Numbered from the stretch's first letter, positions 1 to 9,962 are shown. The stretch is 64,000 nt of DNA from JAHEAO01 sp942492375 (GCA_942492375.1 CALOEL010000012.1:186001-250000), one strand, 5' to 3'. Program-made: numbers and translations. The notes: a model not told the origin generated them from the sequence alone.

Positions 1-402
1 ATGATCGGCCAGGCGCTGACCAACCTGATCAAGAATGCCGGCGAAGCCATTGAAACGCTGCAGGAAAGCAGCGGCGGTAAAGACGTTCATCCGGAAGTCA
101 GGGTGACGATGCAGGTTCAGGACGACTCCGCGCTGATCACCATCTCGGATAACGGGATCGGCCTTCCCGAAGACCGCGCGCGGCTGTTCGAACCCTACGT
201 GACGACACGCGAGAAGGGCACCGGCCTTGGCCTGCCCATCGTCAAGAAGATCATCGAGGAGCATGGCGGCACTCTGGTGCTGACCGATGCCGAGCCGTTT
301 CAACCGGGGTCCGACCATCGCGGCGCGCGGGCAGAGATACGCCTGCCGCTGGGAACGGCGTCCAGCGCCGCAGAGGGCCGCGAGAAAGCAGAAGCCAAAT
401 GA
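1..402 (+). CDS. ntrY: Sensor histidine kinase NtrY, C-terminal part (truncated by window start)
   Basis: This is the catalytic end of a membrane histidine kinase that phosphorylates the response regulator encoded just downstream. The reading frame is open at base 1, so the ATG there need not be the start and most of the protein lies outside. The visible part is an HATPase domain with an N box (NLIKNAGEAIE), a G1 box (DNGIGLPED), an F box (LFEPYVTT) and a G2 box (KGTGLGLPIVKK). NtrY is chosen over NtrB because ntrX and trkA follow, the usual alphaproteobacterial order. NtrYX is known to respond to nitrogen status and, in some species, to redox state. Confidence 0.9.
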   Translation: MIGQALTNLIKNAGEAIETLQESSGGKDVHPEVRVTMQVQDDSALITISDNGIGLPEDRARLFEPYVTTREKGTGLGLPIVKKIIEEHGGTLVLTDAEPFQPGSDHRGARAEIRLPLGTASSAAEGREKAEAK

Positions 403-414
403 GGATGTGCAGCC

Positions 415-1818
415 ATGAGTGACATACTGATCGTGGACGACGAACGCGATATCCGGGAACTCGTTTCGGATATCCTGAAGGACGAGGGCTTTTCCACGCG
501 GCTGGCCGCCAATTCCGACAGTTGCATGGCCGAGGTGACGAAAGAGCCGCCGGCGCTGATGATCCTCGATATCTGGCTCAAAGACAGCCAGATGGACGGG
601 ATCGACATCCTGAAGACCGTCAAGCGCGACAATCCCGAGATCCCGATCGTCATCATCTCGGGCCACGGCAATATCGAAATCGCCGTCGCCGCGATCAAGC
701 AGGGCGCCTATGACTTCATCGAGAAGCCATTCAACATCGACCAGCTGATGGTCGTGATCCGCCGCGCGATGGAAGCCAGCCGGCTGCGCCGCGAGAACCT
801 GGAACTGCGCCGCAAGGATGTGACGTCGGCCGAGATGATCGGTTCAAGCTCCAGCTTCAAGACATTGAAATCGCAGCTGGACAAGGTCACGAAATCGAAC
901 GGCCGGGTGATGCTGACCGGCCCCGCCGGGTCCGGCAAGGAAGTCGCCGCGCGCTACGTCCACACCCATTCCACCCGCTCCGGCGCGCCTTTCGTCAGCG
1001 TCAACTGCGCCTCGATCGCCCCCGACCGGATGGAAGAGGTTCTGTTCGGCCGCGAAACCAGCGAGCGCGGGGTAGAGCCGGGATTGCTCGAACAGGCGAA
1101 TGGCGGCGTGGTCTATTTCGACGAGGTGGCCGACATGCCGCTCGGCACCCAGTCGAAGATCCTGCGGGTACTGGTCGACCAGCAGTTCCAGCGCGCCGGC
1201 GGCACCGGCAATGTGCGCGTCGACATCAGGGTGATTTCCAGCACGAACAAGGACCTGCAGACCGAAATCGAGACGGGCAGCTTCCGCCAGGAACTGTATC
1301 ACCGGCTCAATGTCGTGCCGATCTCGGTGCCCTCGCTCGAGGACCGGCGCGAGGATATTCCGGAACTGGCGGAACATTTCATCTCGACCTTCAACAAGAC
1401 CCAGGGCCTGCCGCTGCGCAAACTCTCCGAGGATGCCGTGGCGCTGCTGCAGACGATGCTCTGGCCCGGCAATGTCAGGCAGCTGAAGAACATCATCGAA
1501 CGGGTGCTGATCCTCGGCGACACGTCCGGCCCGATCACCGCCGCCGAGCTTCCCTCGGGCGAGACCGCCAGCGCCGAGGATGGCCGCGTCGTGTTGTCCG
1601 GCAGCCTTGCGACGCTGCCCCTGCGCGAGGCGCGGGAACTGTTCGAACGGGAATACCTGCTGACCCAGATCAATCGCTTCGGCGGCAATATCAGCCGCAC
1701 CGCCACCTTCGTCGGGATGGAGCGCAGCGCGCTGCACCGCAAGCTGAAGTCGCTCGGCGTCGTCACCGCGGCCAAGTCGGGCGGTCGCGTGGCCTACGTG
1801 GACGAGACCGAAGATTGA
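415..1818 (+). CDS. ntrX: Response regulator NtrX (receiver, AAA+, Fis-type HTH)
   Basis: The 467-residue protein has a receiver domain with the acidic pair D8-D9 and the phosphoacceptor D52 (LMILD). An AAA+ domain has its Walker A near residue 168 (GPAGSGKE) and a Walker B-like FDEVADMP. A Fis-type helix-turn-helix closes the protein (NISRTATFVGMERSALHRKL). The loop that carries GAFTGA in sigma-54 activators reads GRETSERG here, so contact with sigma-54 is unlikely; this is typical of NtrX. It starts 12 bases after the ntrY stop and is almost surely cotranscribed with it. It acts in the cytoplasm as a transcription factor for nitrogen and respiratory genes. Confidence 0.95.
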   Translation: MSDILIVDDERDIRELVSDILKDEGFSTRLAANSDSCMAEVTKEPPALMILDIWLKDSQMDGIDILKTVKRDNPEIPIVIISGHGNIEIAVAAIKQGAYDFIEKPFNIDQLMVVIRRAMEASRLRRENLELRRKDVTSAEMIGSSSSFKTLKSQLDKVTKSNGRVMLTGPAGSGKEVAARYVHTHSTRSGAPFVSVNCASIAPDRMEEVLFGRETSERGVEPGLLEQANGGVVYFDEVADMPLGTQSKILRVLVDQQFQRAGGTGNVRVDIRVISSTNKDLQTEIETGSFRQELYHRLNVVPISVPSLEDRREDIPELAEHFISTFNKTQGLPLRKLSEDAVALLQTMLWPGNVRQLKNIIERVLILGDTSGPITAAELPSGETASAEDGRVVLSGSLATLPLREARELFEREYLLTQINRFGGNISRTATFVGMERSALHRKLKSLGVVTAAKSGGRVAYVDETED

Positions 1819-1872
1819 CGCCTCACCGCGCTTCTGCCATGCCGGACTTCCGGTAGTCGAAGGAACGAGGCG

Positions 1873-3249
1873 ATGAAGGTCATCATCTGCGGCGCGGGCC
1901 AGGTCGGCTGGCAGATCGCCCGCCACCTCTCGGGCGAGAAGAACGACGTGACCGTGGTGGACAACAACCCCGATCTGGTGCGCCGCGCCACCGATACGCT
2001 CGACGTGCAGGGCATCGCGGGCTTCGCCAGCTACCCGGACGTTCTCGAACGGGCCGGGGCCAGGGATGCCGACATGATCATCGCCGCGACCTATTCGGAC
2101 GAGGTGAACATGATCACCTGCCAGGTCGCGCATTCGGTCTTCTCGGTGCCGCGCAAGATCGCCCGCCTGCGCAGCCAAAGCTACCACACCGCGATCTATT
2201 CCGACCTCTACCGCCGCGATCATGTGCCGATCGACGTCGTCATCAGCCCCGAACGCGAGGTCGCCGAGGCCGCCTTGCGCCGGCTGGCCGCGCCCTCGGC
2301 CTTCGACACCCAGGGCTTCATGGAGGGCCGGGCCCAGTTGATCGGCATCGCCCTCGATGAGGATTGTCCGGTCATCAACACACCGCTCCGCCAACTTACG
2401 GATCTCTTCTCGACCCTTTGCGCCATCGTCGTCGGCGTCCGCCGCGACTCCAGGCTCTTCGTGCCGGAAGCCAAGGATCAGCTTTTTCCCGGCGACCAGG
2501 TCTATGTGTTCTGCTCGACCGAGGATCTGAACCGCACGCTGGAGATCTTCGGCAAGTCCACCAAGAAGAAAGAGCGCGTCGTGATCGTCGGCGGCGGCAA
2601 TGTCGGGCTGTCGGTCGCCTCGGCGCTGGAAAAACGCACCGAGCGGATCCGCGCCAAGGTCATCGAACGCGACCGCAAGGTGGCAGAGAAGGCCGCGGAT
2701 TCGCTGGAACGGACCATCGTGCTGAATGGCGACGGCCTGTCGATGGAGCTTCTGACCGAAGCCGGCGCCGACCGCGCCGACGCGATCCTCGCGGTGACCG
2801 ATGACGACAAGACCAACATCCTCGCCGCCGTCCGCGCCAAGTCGATGGGCTGCGAGATGGCGATCTGCCTGGTGAACGACCCGACTCTGGTGCCGCTTCT
2901 CGGCGATCTCGCGATCGATGCCCATATCAATCCGCGCTCGACGACGGTGTCGTCGATCCTGCGCCACATCCGCCACGGCCGGGTGCGCGGCGTCTATTCT
3001 ATTGGCGATGCCGATGCCGAGGTGATCGAGGCGCAAGTGCTCTCGACCTCTCCGATCGCAGGCCAGCAGATCCGCGAGATCGGCTTTCCCGAGGGCGTGC
3101 TGGTCGGAATGGTGATGAAGAACGACAAGCTTGTGAAGCCGGTCGGATCGACCCGCATCGAGGAGGGCGACATCATAACGATCTTCTCGATGGCCGCAGA
3201 CGTGCCCGAGGTCGAGCGGCTGCTGCAGGTCACGATCGACTTCTTCTGA
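1873..3249 (+). CDS. trkA: Trk potassium uptake regulatory subunit TrkA
   Basis: The protein is 458 residues long, the normal TrkA length. It has two NAD-binding RCK domains, each opening with a glycine-rich turn (GAGQVGWQIA at the N-terminus and VGGGNVGLSVA near residue 240), and each followed by a TrkA-C domain. TrkA sits on the cytoplasmic face and gates the TrkH channel in response to nucleotides. Its TGA overlaps the trkH ATG by one base, so the two subunits are translationally coupled. It lies 54 bases behind ntrX, the usual position in Rhodobacterales. Confidence 0.96.
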   Translation: MKVIICGAGQVGWQIARHLSGEKNDVTVVDNNPDLVRRATDTLDVQGIAGFASYPDVLERAGARDADMIIAATYSDEVNMITCQVAHSVFSVPRKIARLRSQSYHTAIYSDLYRRDHVPIDVVISPEREVAEAALRRLAAPSAFDTQGFMEGRAQLIGIALDEDCPVINTPLRQLTDLFSTLCAIVVGVRRDSRLFVPEAKDQLFPGDQVYVFCSTEDLNRTLEIFGKSTKKKERVVIVGGGNVGLSVASALEKRTERIRAKVIERDRKVAEKAADSLERTIVLNGDGLSMELLTEAGADRADAILAVTDDDKTNILAAVRAKSMGCEMAICLVNDPTLVPLLGDLAIDAHINPRSTTVSSILRHIRHGRVRGVYSIGDADAEVIEAQVLSTSPIAGQQIREIGFPEGVLVGMVMKNDKLVKPVGSTRIEEGDIITIFSMAADVPEVERLLQVTIDFF

Positions 3250-4766
3250 TGCTCGCCCGCATCTTCAAACTGCCGTTCATGGTCATCCTGATGGGGATCG
3301 GGGCGGCGGCGATGTATCTTCCCGCGGCCCATGCCGCGGCGATCGGCGATATCCCGGTGTTCCGCGCCTTCGCGCTGTCCGGGACGATCTTTCTGGTGCT
3401 GACAGCGATGATCGGCATCGCCACATCGAACTACAAGGTGACCAGCCAGGCCCGCAGCCATCTGTTGGCGCTCGTCGGCACCTTCACGCTTCTGCCCTTC
3501 ATGCTGGCCGTGCCGGTGGTCGAGGCGGTGGGCGATACCAGTTATTTCAACGCCTGGTTCGAAATGGTGTCGAGCCTGACGACCACCGGCGCGACGCTCT
3601 TCGTGCCCGACCGCCTGCCCTGGTCGGTGCATCTGTGGCGCGCCGAGGTCGGCTGGCTAGGCGGTTTCTTCGTCTGGGTCACCGCGGTCGCGATCCTCGC
3701 CCCGATGAATCTCGGCGGCTACGAGGTGCTGTCGCCGCACGAGGCGGGGCGCGGGCCGATGCAGTCGGCCGATCAGATCTGGTCGACCGACGCGGCGTTC
3801 CGGCTGCGGCGCTATGGGGCGCGGCTCTTCCCGATCTATCTCGGCCTGACGGTGACGCTCTGGATCGGGCTGCTGATCGCGGGCGATCCTCCGCTGGTGG
3901 CGCTTTGCCACGCGATGTCGACGCTCGCCACCAGCGGCATCTCTCCGCTTGGCGGGACCCAGACATCGACCTCGGGCATTCCCGGCGAGGCGCTGATCTG
4001 CCTGTTCCTGGTCTTCGCGCTGTCGCGTGCCAGTTTCGCGGCCGAACAGCCCGCCGCGGGCGTCCGGCGCTTGTCCAGGGACCCCGAATTCCGCATGGGT
4101 CTGGCGCTGGTCGTGACGGTTCCGGTGCTGCTGTTCCTGCGCCACTGGGTCGGCGCCTACGAGGTCGACGACGTGGCCGATATCCCCGCGGCCAGCCAGG
4201 CGCTCTGGGGCGGCATCTTCACCGTCATGTCCTTTCTCACCACGACCGGCTTCGTCTCGACCTCCTGGGTCGAGGCCCGCAGCTGGTCCGGGCTCGAGAC
4301 GCCGGGGCTGATCCTGATGGGGCTGGCGCTGATCGGCGGCGGAGTGGCCACCACGGCGGGCGGGGTCAAGCTCTTGCGGGTCTATGCGCTCTACAAGCAC
4401 GGGGTCCGGGAAATGGACAAGCTGGTGCATCCCAATTCGGTCGGCGGCGCGGGCGGCGCCGCCCGCCGGCTGCGCCGGCAGGGCGCCTATGTCGCCTGGA
4501 TCTTTTTCATGCTCTTCGGCATCTCGATCGCCGGGATAACCCTGGCGCTGACCGCGACCGGCCTGAGCTTCGAGGCCGCCACCACCGTCGCGGTGGCGAC
4601 GCTCTCGACCACCGGCCCGATCCTGACCGTCGTCGGCGAGACACCGATGAACTACGGCGACCTGAGCGACCTGGCCAAGCTGATCGCGGCCTTCGCGATG
4701 ATCGTGGGCCGGCTCGAAACCCTCGCCCTGATCGCGCTGCTCAATCCGGATTTCTGGCGCGGCTGA
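3249..4766 (+). CDS. trkH: Trk potassium uptake channel protein TrkH
   Basis: This 505-residue integral membrane protein forms the potassium pore of the Trk system. Filter-type segments are visible (SSLTTTGATLF, STLATSGISP, SFLTTTGFVST and ATLSTTGPIL), one for each of the four pore repeats expected in TrkH/KtrB proteins. It follows trkA with a TGATG junction. A gap of about 140 bases separates it from hfq, which probably has its own promoter. Confidence 0.95.
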   Translation: MLARIFKLPFMVILMGIGAAAMYLPAAHAAAIGDIPVFRAFALSGTIFLVLTAMIGIATSNYKVTSQARSHLLALVGTFTLLPFMLAVPVVEAVGDTSYFNAWFEMVSSLTTTGATLFVPDRLPWSVHLWRAEVGWLGGFFVWVTAVAILAPMNLGGYEVLSPHEAGRGPMQSADQIWSTDAAFRLRRYGARLFPIYLGLTVTLWIGLLIAGDPPLVALCHAMSTLATSGISPLGGTQTSTSGIPGEALICLFLVFALSRASFAAEQPAAGVRRLSRDPEFRMGLALVVTVPVLLFLRHWVGAYEVDDVADIPAASQALWGGIFTVMSFLTTTGFVSTSWVEARSWSGLETPGLILMGLALIGGGVATTAGGVKLLRVYALYKHGVREMDKLVHPNSVGGAGGAARRLRRQGAYVAWIFFMLFGISIAGITLALTATGLSFEAATTVAVATLSTTGPILTVVGETPMNYGDLSDLAKLIAAFAMIVGRLETLALIALLNPDFWRG

Positions 4767-4907
4767 GCCGCTCGTTCCGGGGCATTTCAGCCAGACTATT
4801 TGACTGGACCACCGGAAAAAGGCAGGACATAGTGAGAACACCACTTCAACGGCCTGCCGCCGAGGGGCAGAACGCAACAAAACCGCGCAAGAAAAAGGCG
4901 AAAAGTC

Positions 4908-5147
4908 ATGGCTGCCGACAAACAGAATTTACAGGACGCATTCCTCAACCATGTCCGCAAGACCAAGGTTCCGGTCACGATCTTCCTGATCAACGGCGTG
5001 AAGCTGCAGGGTGTCATCACCTGGTTCGACAATTTCTGCGTGCTGCTGCGCCGCGACGGCCAGTCGCAGCTTGTCTACAAGCACGCAATTTCCACGATCA
5101 TGCCGTCGCAGCCGATCAGCCTTTACGACGGTGAAGAAACCTCGTGA
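4908..5147 (+). CDS. hfq: RNA chaperone Hfq
   Basis: The 79-residue Sm-like protein forms hexamers that pair small RNAs with mRNAs. Sm1 (FLINGVKLQGVITWFDNFCVLL) and Sm2 with the signature YKHAISTI at residues 57-64 are intact. The acidic C-terminal tail is short, as in other alphaproteobacteria. A purine-rich AAAAAGGCG site precedes the ATG. The hflX start codon overlaps its stop, giving the classic hfq-hflX pair. Its presence is consistent with the two small-RNA candidates proposed near 46.7 kb. Confidence 0.97.
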   Translation: MAADKQNLQDAFLNHVRKTKVPVTIFLINGVKLQGVITWFDNFCVLLRRDGQSQLVYKHAISTIMPSQPISLYDGEETS

Positions 5148-6418
5148 TGGAGCATGGCGCGCGCAGCATGCGCGCTTGGGTCCTGCACCCCGACATCCAG
5201 TCCGACCGCGCCCGACGGGCGCCGGAACCGGCCCTTGAAGAGGCCGTGTCGCTGGCCGCCGCACTCCCCGATCTCGAGATCGTGGGCGCCGATATCGTGC
5301 GCTTGCCGCAGCCGCAGCCCGGCCATCTCTTCGGCTCCGGCAAGCTGAACGAACTCGGCCGCCGCTTCGAGGAGCAGGAAGTCGGCCTCGTCCTCGTCGA
5401 CGGCCCCGTCACCCCGGTGCAGCAGCGCAACCTTGAAAAGAAATGGGGCGTCAAGCTTCTCGACCGCACCGGCCTGATCCTGGAAATCTTCGCCGACCGC
5501 GCCCGCACCCGCGAAGGCGTGCTGCAAGTCGAACTCGCCGCCCTCAGCTACCAGCGCACCCGCCTTGTCCGCGCCTGGACCCACCTCGAACGCCAGCGCG
5601 GCGGATTGGGCTTCGTCGGCGGTCCCGGCGAGACCCAGATCGAGGCCGACCGCCGCGCCATCGACGACGCCATCACCCGGATCAAGCGGCAACTCGGCAA
5701 GGTCGTCAAGACCCGCGAACTCCACCGCGCCGCCCGCCAGAAGGTGCCGTTTCCGATCGTGGCGCTGGTCGGTTACACCAATGCCGGCAAGTCGACGCTC
5801 TTCAACCGGCTGACCGGCGCCGAGGTGCTGGCCGAGGACATGCTCTTCGCCACGCTCGACCCCACCATGCGCGCCATCGAACTGCCAGAGGGGCAGAAGG
5901 TGATCCTGTCCGACACGGTGGGCTTCATCTCGGACCTGCCGCCGCAGCTCGTCGCCGCCTTCCGCGCCACGCTGGAAGAGGTGCTGGCCGCCGACCTGAT
6001 CCTGCATATCCGCGATATCAGCCATCCCCAAAGCGCCGAACAGGCCGAGGATGTGATGACCATCCTCAAGGATCTCGGCGTCGCCGAAACCGCGCCGCTG
6101 ATCGAGGTCTGGAACAAGATCGACGCCTTCCCCGAACCGGAACGCGCGGCGCTGGCAACGCAGGCCGGCCGCACCCCCGGCATCCACGCCGCCTCCGCCC
6201 TGACCGGCGAGGGCGTGGACAGACTGCTCTCCGCGATCTCCGAAACCCTCTCGGACGCCCGCCACGACACCACCCTGACGCTGCCCTTCGAGGACGGCCG
6301 CAAGCGCGCCTGGCTCTACGATCAGGGCGTGGTGACCGACGAGGCCGATACCGAGGACGGCCACCGCCTGTCGGTGCGATGGACGGCGCGGCAGGAAAAG
6401 GCGTTTAGGGGGTTGTAG
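5144..6418 (+). CDS. hflX: Ribosome-associated GTPase HflX
   Basis: The roughly 424-residue protein has the N-terminal HflX domain with a glycine-rich segment (GHLFGSGKLNEL) and then a GTPase domain with G1 (GYTNAGKST), G3 (DTVGF) and G4 (NKID). HflX splits stalled or stress-affected 70S ribosomes. A GTG at 5144 overlaps the last codons of hfq and an ATG follows at 5147; either may be used, so start assignment is uncertain by one codon. It is probably cotranscribed with hfq. Confidence 0.95.
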   Translation: MMEHGARSMRAWVLHPDIQSDRARRAPEPALEEAVSLAAALPDLEIVGADIVRLPQPQPGHLFGSGKLNELGRRFEEQEVGLVLVDGPVTPVQQRNLEKKWGVKLLDRTGLILEIFADRARTREGVLQVELAALSYQRTRLVRAWTHLERQRGGLGFVGGPGETQIEADRRAIDDAITRIKRQLGKVVKTRELHRAARQKVPFPIVALVGYTNAGKSTLFNRLTGAEVLAEDMLFATLDPTMRAIELPEGQKVILSDTVGFISDLPPQLVAAFRATLEEVLAADLILHIRDISHPQSAEQAEDVMTILKDLGVAETAPLIEVWNKIDAFPEPERAALATQAGRTPGIHAASALTGEGVDRLLSAISETLSDARHDTTLTLPFEDGRKRAWLYDQGVVTDEADTEDGHRLSVRWTARQEKAFRGL

Positions 6419-6567
6419 GGGAGGGCGCGGGGTAACGAGAAGGCCGCTGTCACCCCGGCGCAACGGTTGGCAGCTTTGCAATAGCTCTGGCGCAACGCGC
6501 TTGACCCGCAATTAAGAACCGAAGAGCTTGCAGTGGAATTTCGGATTACTCGTTAAAGTTGAACAAG

Positions 6568-7434
6568 ATGCCTCTTTTCCTGCAAGCGCTTCCGCTGTCA
6601 TTCAAGACCTTCTGGCGCTACCTGATCCTGCTGCCATTCCTGGCTATCGGTGCATTTGTCGTTTCACTGGCGGGGTTCATCCCGATCCTCGGTTTGATCG
6701 TGCCGGGCACCGTCAGCGCAGGTCTTGTCATCATCGGTCTGCGTTGCGCGCTGGCGGCGCGTGGCCATGGCAATGAACTGGACCTAGGCAGGCTTTTGAC
6801 CGCAAGCTTGATCTTCTGCGTGATCAACATCGTCGCCGATCTTCTGCTCACCGCCGTTCACTGGGCAATGGCCTGGGGCGCTGACCAGGCCGGGCTTGAA
6901 ATCGATCCGATCGGGCTTCTCGTCGGGCTGCTCGGTCTGTCATATTACTGGGCGGCCATACTCCTGGCGCTGCTCAGCCCCTCCGCATTGGTGGTCGCGG
7001 CCCTTGCGGTCCCGATGACTGCTGCGGCTGCCTCCGCAACGCCGCGCGGCCGCGAGGCGGATGTGTTCTTCGGTCTGGGCACAGGGCTGCTGGGTCTCAT
7101 GATCGTGATGGCGGTCTGGTTGTTCGGTGGACATATCTTTTCGGTTTTCGGAGAGATCTGGACGACCTTTGGTCTTCTGGCGACGGCGCTCTGGGCGTGG
7201 TTCCAGGATGAAGGTCTGCCATGGAAACTCAGCCTCGATCCGTGGACGGCATTGTTCAGCACGCTATTCATGACCTGGGCTTCCAGCTGGTTTTTCGCCA
7301 CAGCCGTTCTGACTTGGGAGCGGGCCGTCGAGCGAGGCAAGGCGGATCAAGCTGCCCGCTTCGACGCAAACCGGGTTTCGGCCGACGATATTCGCTCGTT
7401 GCGCAAAAAACGGATGCGTGACCTGGGGGCGTAG
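6568..7434 (+). CDS. Integral membrane protein of unknown function
   Basis: This predicted inner-membrane protein of about 288 residues has around six hydrophobic segments, for example LPFLAIGAFVVSLAGFIPIL and LLGLMIVMAVWLF. The ATG at 6568 is taken as the start; an in-frame TTG lies at 6559. The C-terminal tail is charged (FDANRVSADDIRSLRKKRM) and probably cytoplasmic. I recognise no named family. It stands alone between hflX and a convergent penicillin-acylase gene. A TTGACC at 6501 lacks a convincing -10 partner. Confidence 0.7.
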   Translation: MPLFLQALPLSFKTFWRYLILLPFLAIGAFVVSLAGFIPILGLIVPGTVSAGLVIIGLRCALAARGHGNELDLGRLLTASLIFCVINIVADLLLTAVHWAMAWGADQAGLEIDPIGLLVGLLGLSYYWAAILLALLSPSALVVAALAVPMTAAAASATPRGREADVFFGLGTGLLGLMIVMAVWLFGGHIFSVFGEIWTTFGLLATALWAWFQDEGLPWKLSLDPWTALFSTLFMTWASSWFFATAVLTWERAVERGKADQAARFDANRVSADDIRSLRKKRMRDLGA

Positions 7435-7499
7435 CACAGCTGAAGCTCAGCCAAGAGCCGTCGATCCGCGAACCAGATGAAGATCTGAGCCCGCCCTCC

Positions 7500-9962
7500 T
7501 CACTCCTCCGGCTCCAGCCGCGTCACGCCCACCGCCGCCGCCCGGGCAAGCTCGGGGTCCAGCGACATCGGCACGTATTCGCCGCGCCGCCACAACTCGC
7601 CCAGATCGTCGTAATACCGCGACAGGAAATGCCCCGACTGCCCGGTCGAGATGATGAAGACCGAGCTGTCGGGATCGGCGAAGTCGTAGACCCCGCGATA
7701 GCCCGGCCCGTGGACATTGCTGAACGGCTCGGGATCGCGGCCCGAAGTGCGGCCCCGCAACAGCGTGTTGTCGCCGCCCGAAGTCGACTGCCGGATGTTC
7801 ACGAACCAGCGCAGCACCGGCAGATCGCCCAGCACCGGGTGGTCCTGCTGCGCCTCGTGCGCCTCGCCCCAGCGCAGCGATTCCAGCGCGGTGCCGTAAC
7901 GCTCGGCGATCCACAGCAGCGCGTCGTCAAGCGCCTGGCGCGAGATGTCGGTGCAGGTCTCGGTCGCCGCCGATTGCAGCACGTCGCACCAGGCCGAGGC
8001 GCCGTCGATGTCGCGGAACACCCGTTCGATGAACAGCGGCTCGACATGGGCGAAGTCGCGCGACAGCGGCCCCAGCTCGTCGCGGATCAGCCGGTCCTGC
8101 AGCGCCCGCATCCAGGCGGCGTAGATCAGCGGTTCCGGCAGGTGTTCGTTCATCTCGCCGTTCCAGTCGGCCAGAAGCTCCAGCGCGCGCTGCCGCTGGC
8201 GCTCGGCCGTGCCCTCGGGCGCGGCCTCGCCGGTGAACCACAGATCGGCGGCGATCAGCGGCAGAAGCGATCGCGCGGTGTAGCTGACGGTGTCCTGCTG
8301 CGCCTCGATGAAGCTTTCGCGGGTATGGACCTCGCGGTTCTGCATCAGCCGCTTCCAGCGTTGGATGCGCTGGGTATCGCCCCAGCTATAGGAGACGTTG
8401 AACGGAAACGGCCGGTCGATCATCTTGTTGTTGGTGTTGCCGATGATGCCGCCCTCGGGCGCGGTGAATTCGGGATTGGCCTGGTAGTTCATCCAGCCCT
8501 GCCAGCGGTTCTCCGGCAACCATCCGGGCGAGGGCATCCGGCCCTTGCTCTGGTGCCGGATCGAGCGGCGCGGCATCGCGCCCACGGTCTTCATCGCGAT
8601 GGTCTCGCGGTCGGCCATGACGACGTTCTGCGACGGCGCGACATAGCGCTCGCCGGCGGCGATCCCCTCGGCCACCGATTTCGCCCGCATCAGCGCCATT
8701 CCCGCCGAGAGCGTCGTGTCCTTGCCGGTCAGCGCGGTCCAGGCCAGGCTGGTGACATGGCCCTGCGGCGTGACGCTGGCAAGGTCGTAGAAACTGCCGG
8801 GCAGGACCGGGCCGTTCTCGGTCCATTGCAGGGTGATGGTGATCGGTGCGGCATCCTTGACCTCAATGATCGAGGGCCGCGTCTTCATCGGCTTGTAGCC
8901 CTCGGGGGTCAGCACCTCGGTCGGATCGTCGGGGTTCAGCTTCTCGATATATAAGTCCTGGTCGTCCAGGTAGGAACTGGTCAGCCCCCAGCCGAAATCC
9001 TGCGACCGGCCCAGCGTGATCGCGGGCACGCCGGGGATGGTGCCGCCGATCACGCCGCCGGTCGACAGCTCCAGCCGCGCCAGATACCAGATCGAGGGCG
9101 CCGAGAACCCCAGATGCGGATCATTGGCCAGCAGCGTCGAGCCGGTGGCCGACCGGTTCGGCGCCGCGGCCCAGGCATTCGACGCGCCGGCAAGCCCGCG
9201 CCGCGGCACCGGCAAGAACGCATCCTCCGGCGCGGGCCCCGCCTGCGCATAGCGCGGCAGGCCGGGAAACAGCGAAGCATATTCCGGCAGCGCCGCGATG
9301 CCGTCTCCCGGCACATCGGGCAGGATATCGCGCACCCGCTCTTCGGGAAGCAGCAGCGAGGTGCGGGCATAAAGCACCTCCTCGGAAAGTTGCCCCGACA
9401 GCTGCAGCGCCATGAGCTTCACCACCGCGAGCGAATCGGCCGGCTGCCACGGCGCGATCCGGTTCGAGAACCAGAAGAATTCCGGCGCGCCGCGCCCCAA
9501 AGCCCCCTCGTTCACCTCGGCCAGCCAGGCATTGACCCCCGCCGCATAGGCCCGCAGCGCGGCCTTGGTGGGCTCGTCCTGCGCATCGACCGACTTGACC
9601 GCCAGGTTGTAAAGATCGAGCCGGCGGAGCAGCTCGTCGGTCCTGACCGTCCGCTCGCCGAAGATCTCCGACAGCCGGCCCTGCGCGGTGCGCCGCAGCA
9701 TGACCATCTGCCACAGCCGGTCCTGCGCATGGGCAAAGCCGAGGCCGAAGAACACATCGTCATCCGACGCGCCGAAGACATGCGGCACGTCGGCATTGTC
9801 GCGCACGATCTCGACCGGCGCGGTCAGCCCGGCCACCTCGTGCGTGGCGTTGTAATCGGGCAGCGACCGCGAGGCCAGCCAATAGACCAGGAAGCCCGCG
9901 GCAAGCGCAAGCACGACAAGCCCGGTGAAGAGCCTCAGCAGCCAGCGAAAGATCGTGCCCAT
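7500..9962 (-). CDS. Penicillin acylase family protein (Ntn hydrolase, membrane-anchored)
   Basis: The 820-residue protein has an N-terminal transmembrane or signal-anchor segment (residues about 8-30). The body is of the penicillin amidase / acyl-homoserine lactone acylase superfamily: an alpha-subunit motif GFAHAQDRLWQM, then GASNAW with Ser261 as the expected autoproteolytic N-terminal nucleophile, followed by ANDPHLG. Such enzymes act in the periplasm on N-acyl amides; the substrate cannot be read from sequence. It is monocistronic and converges on the membrane-protein gene upstream in the window. Confidence 0.88.
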   Translation of the reverse strand: MGTIFRWLLRLFTGLVVLALAAGFLVYWLASRSLPDYNATHEVAGLTAPVEIVRDNADVPHVFGASDDDVFFGLGFAHAQDRLWQMVMLRRTAQGRLSEIFGERTVRTDELLRRLDLYNLAVKSVDAQDEPTKAALRAYAAGVNAWLAEVNEGALGRGAPEFFWFSNRIAPWQPADSLAVVKLMALQLSGQLSEEVLYARTSLLLPEERVRDILPDVPGDGIAALPEYASLFPGLPRYAQAGPAPEDAFLPVPRRGLAGASNAWAAAPNRSATGSTLLANDPHLGFSAPSIWYLARLELSTGGVIGGTIPGVPAITLGRSQDFGWGLTSSYLDDQDLYIEKLNPDDPTEVLTPEGYKPMKTRPSIIEVKDAAPITITLQWTENGPVLPGSFYDLASVTPQGHVTSLAWTALTGKDTTLSAGMALMRAKSVAEGIAAGERYVAPSQNVVMADRETIAMKTVGAMPRRSIRHQSKGRMPSPGWLPENRWQGWMNYQANPEFTAPEGGIIGNTNNKMIDRPFPFNVSYSWGDTQRIQRWKRLMQNREVHTRESFIEAQQDTVSYTARSLLPLIAADLWFTGEAAPEGTAERQRQRALELLADWNGEMNEHLPEPLIYAAWMRALQDRLIRDELGPLSRDFAHVEPLFIERVFRDIDGASAWCDVLQSAATETCTDISRQALDDALLWIAERYGTALESLRWGEAHEAQQDHPVLGDLPVLRWFVNIRQSTSGGDNTLLRGRTSGRDPEPFSNVHGPGYRGVYDFADPDSSVFIISTGQSGHFLSRYYDDLGELWRRGEYVPMSLDPELARAAAVGVTRLEPEE

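Noticed and set aside
844..3036. A 730-codon open frame on the minus strand across ntrX and trkA
   Set aside because: It is antisense to two certain genes, has low-complexity Arg/Asp/His-rich translation and no recognisable domain. Long antisense frames are expected at this GC content.
3635..5134. A 499-codon plus-strand frame overlapping trkH and hfq
   Set aside because: It is an arginine-rich shifted frame of trkH with no domain and would contradict well-supported genes.
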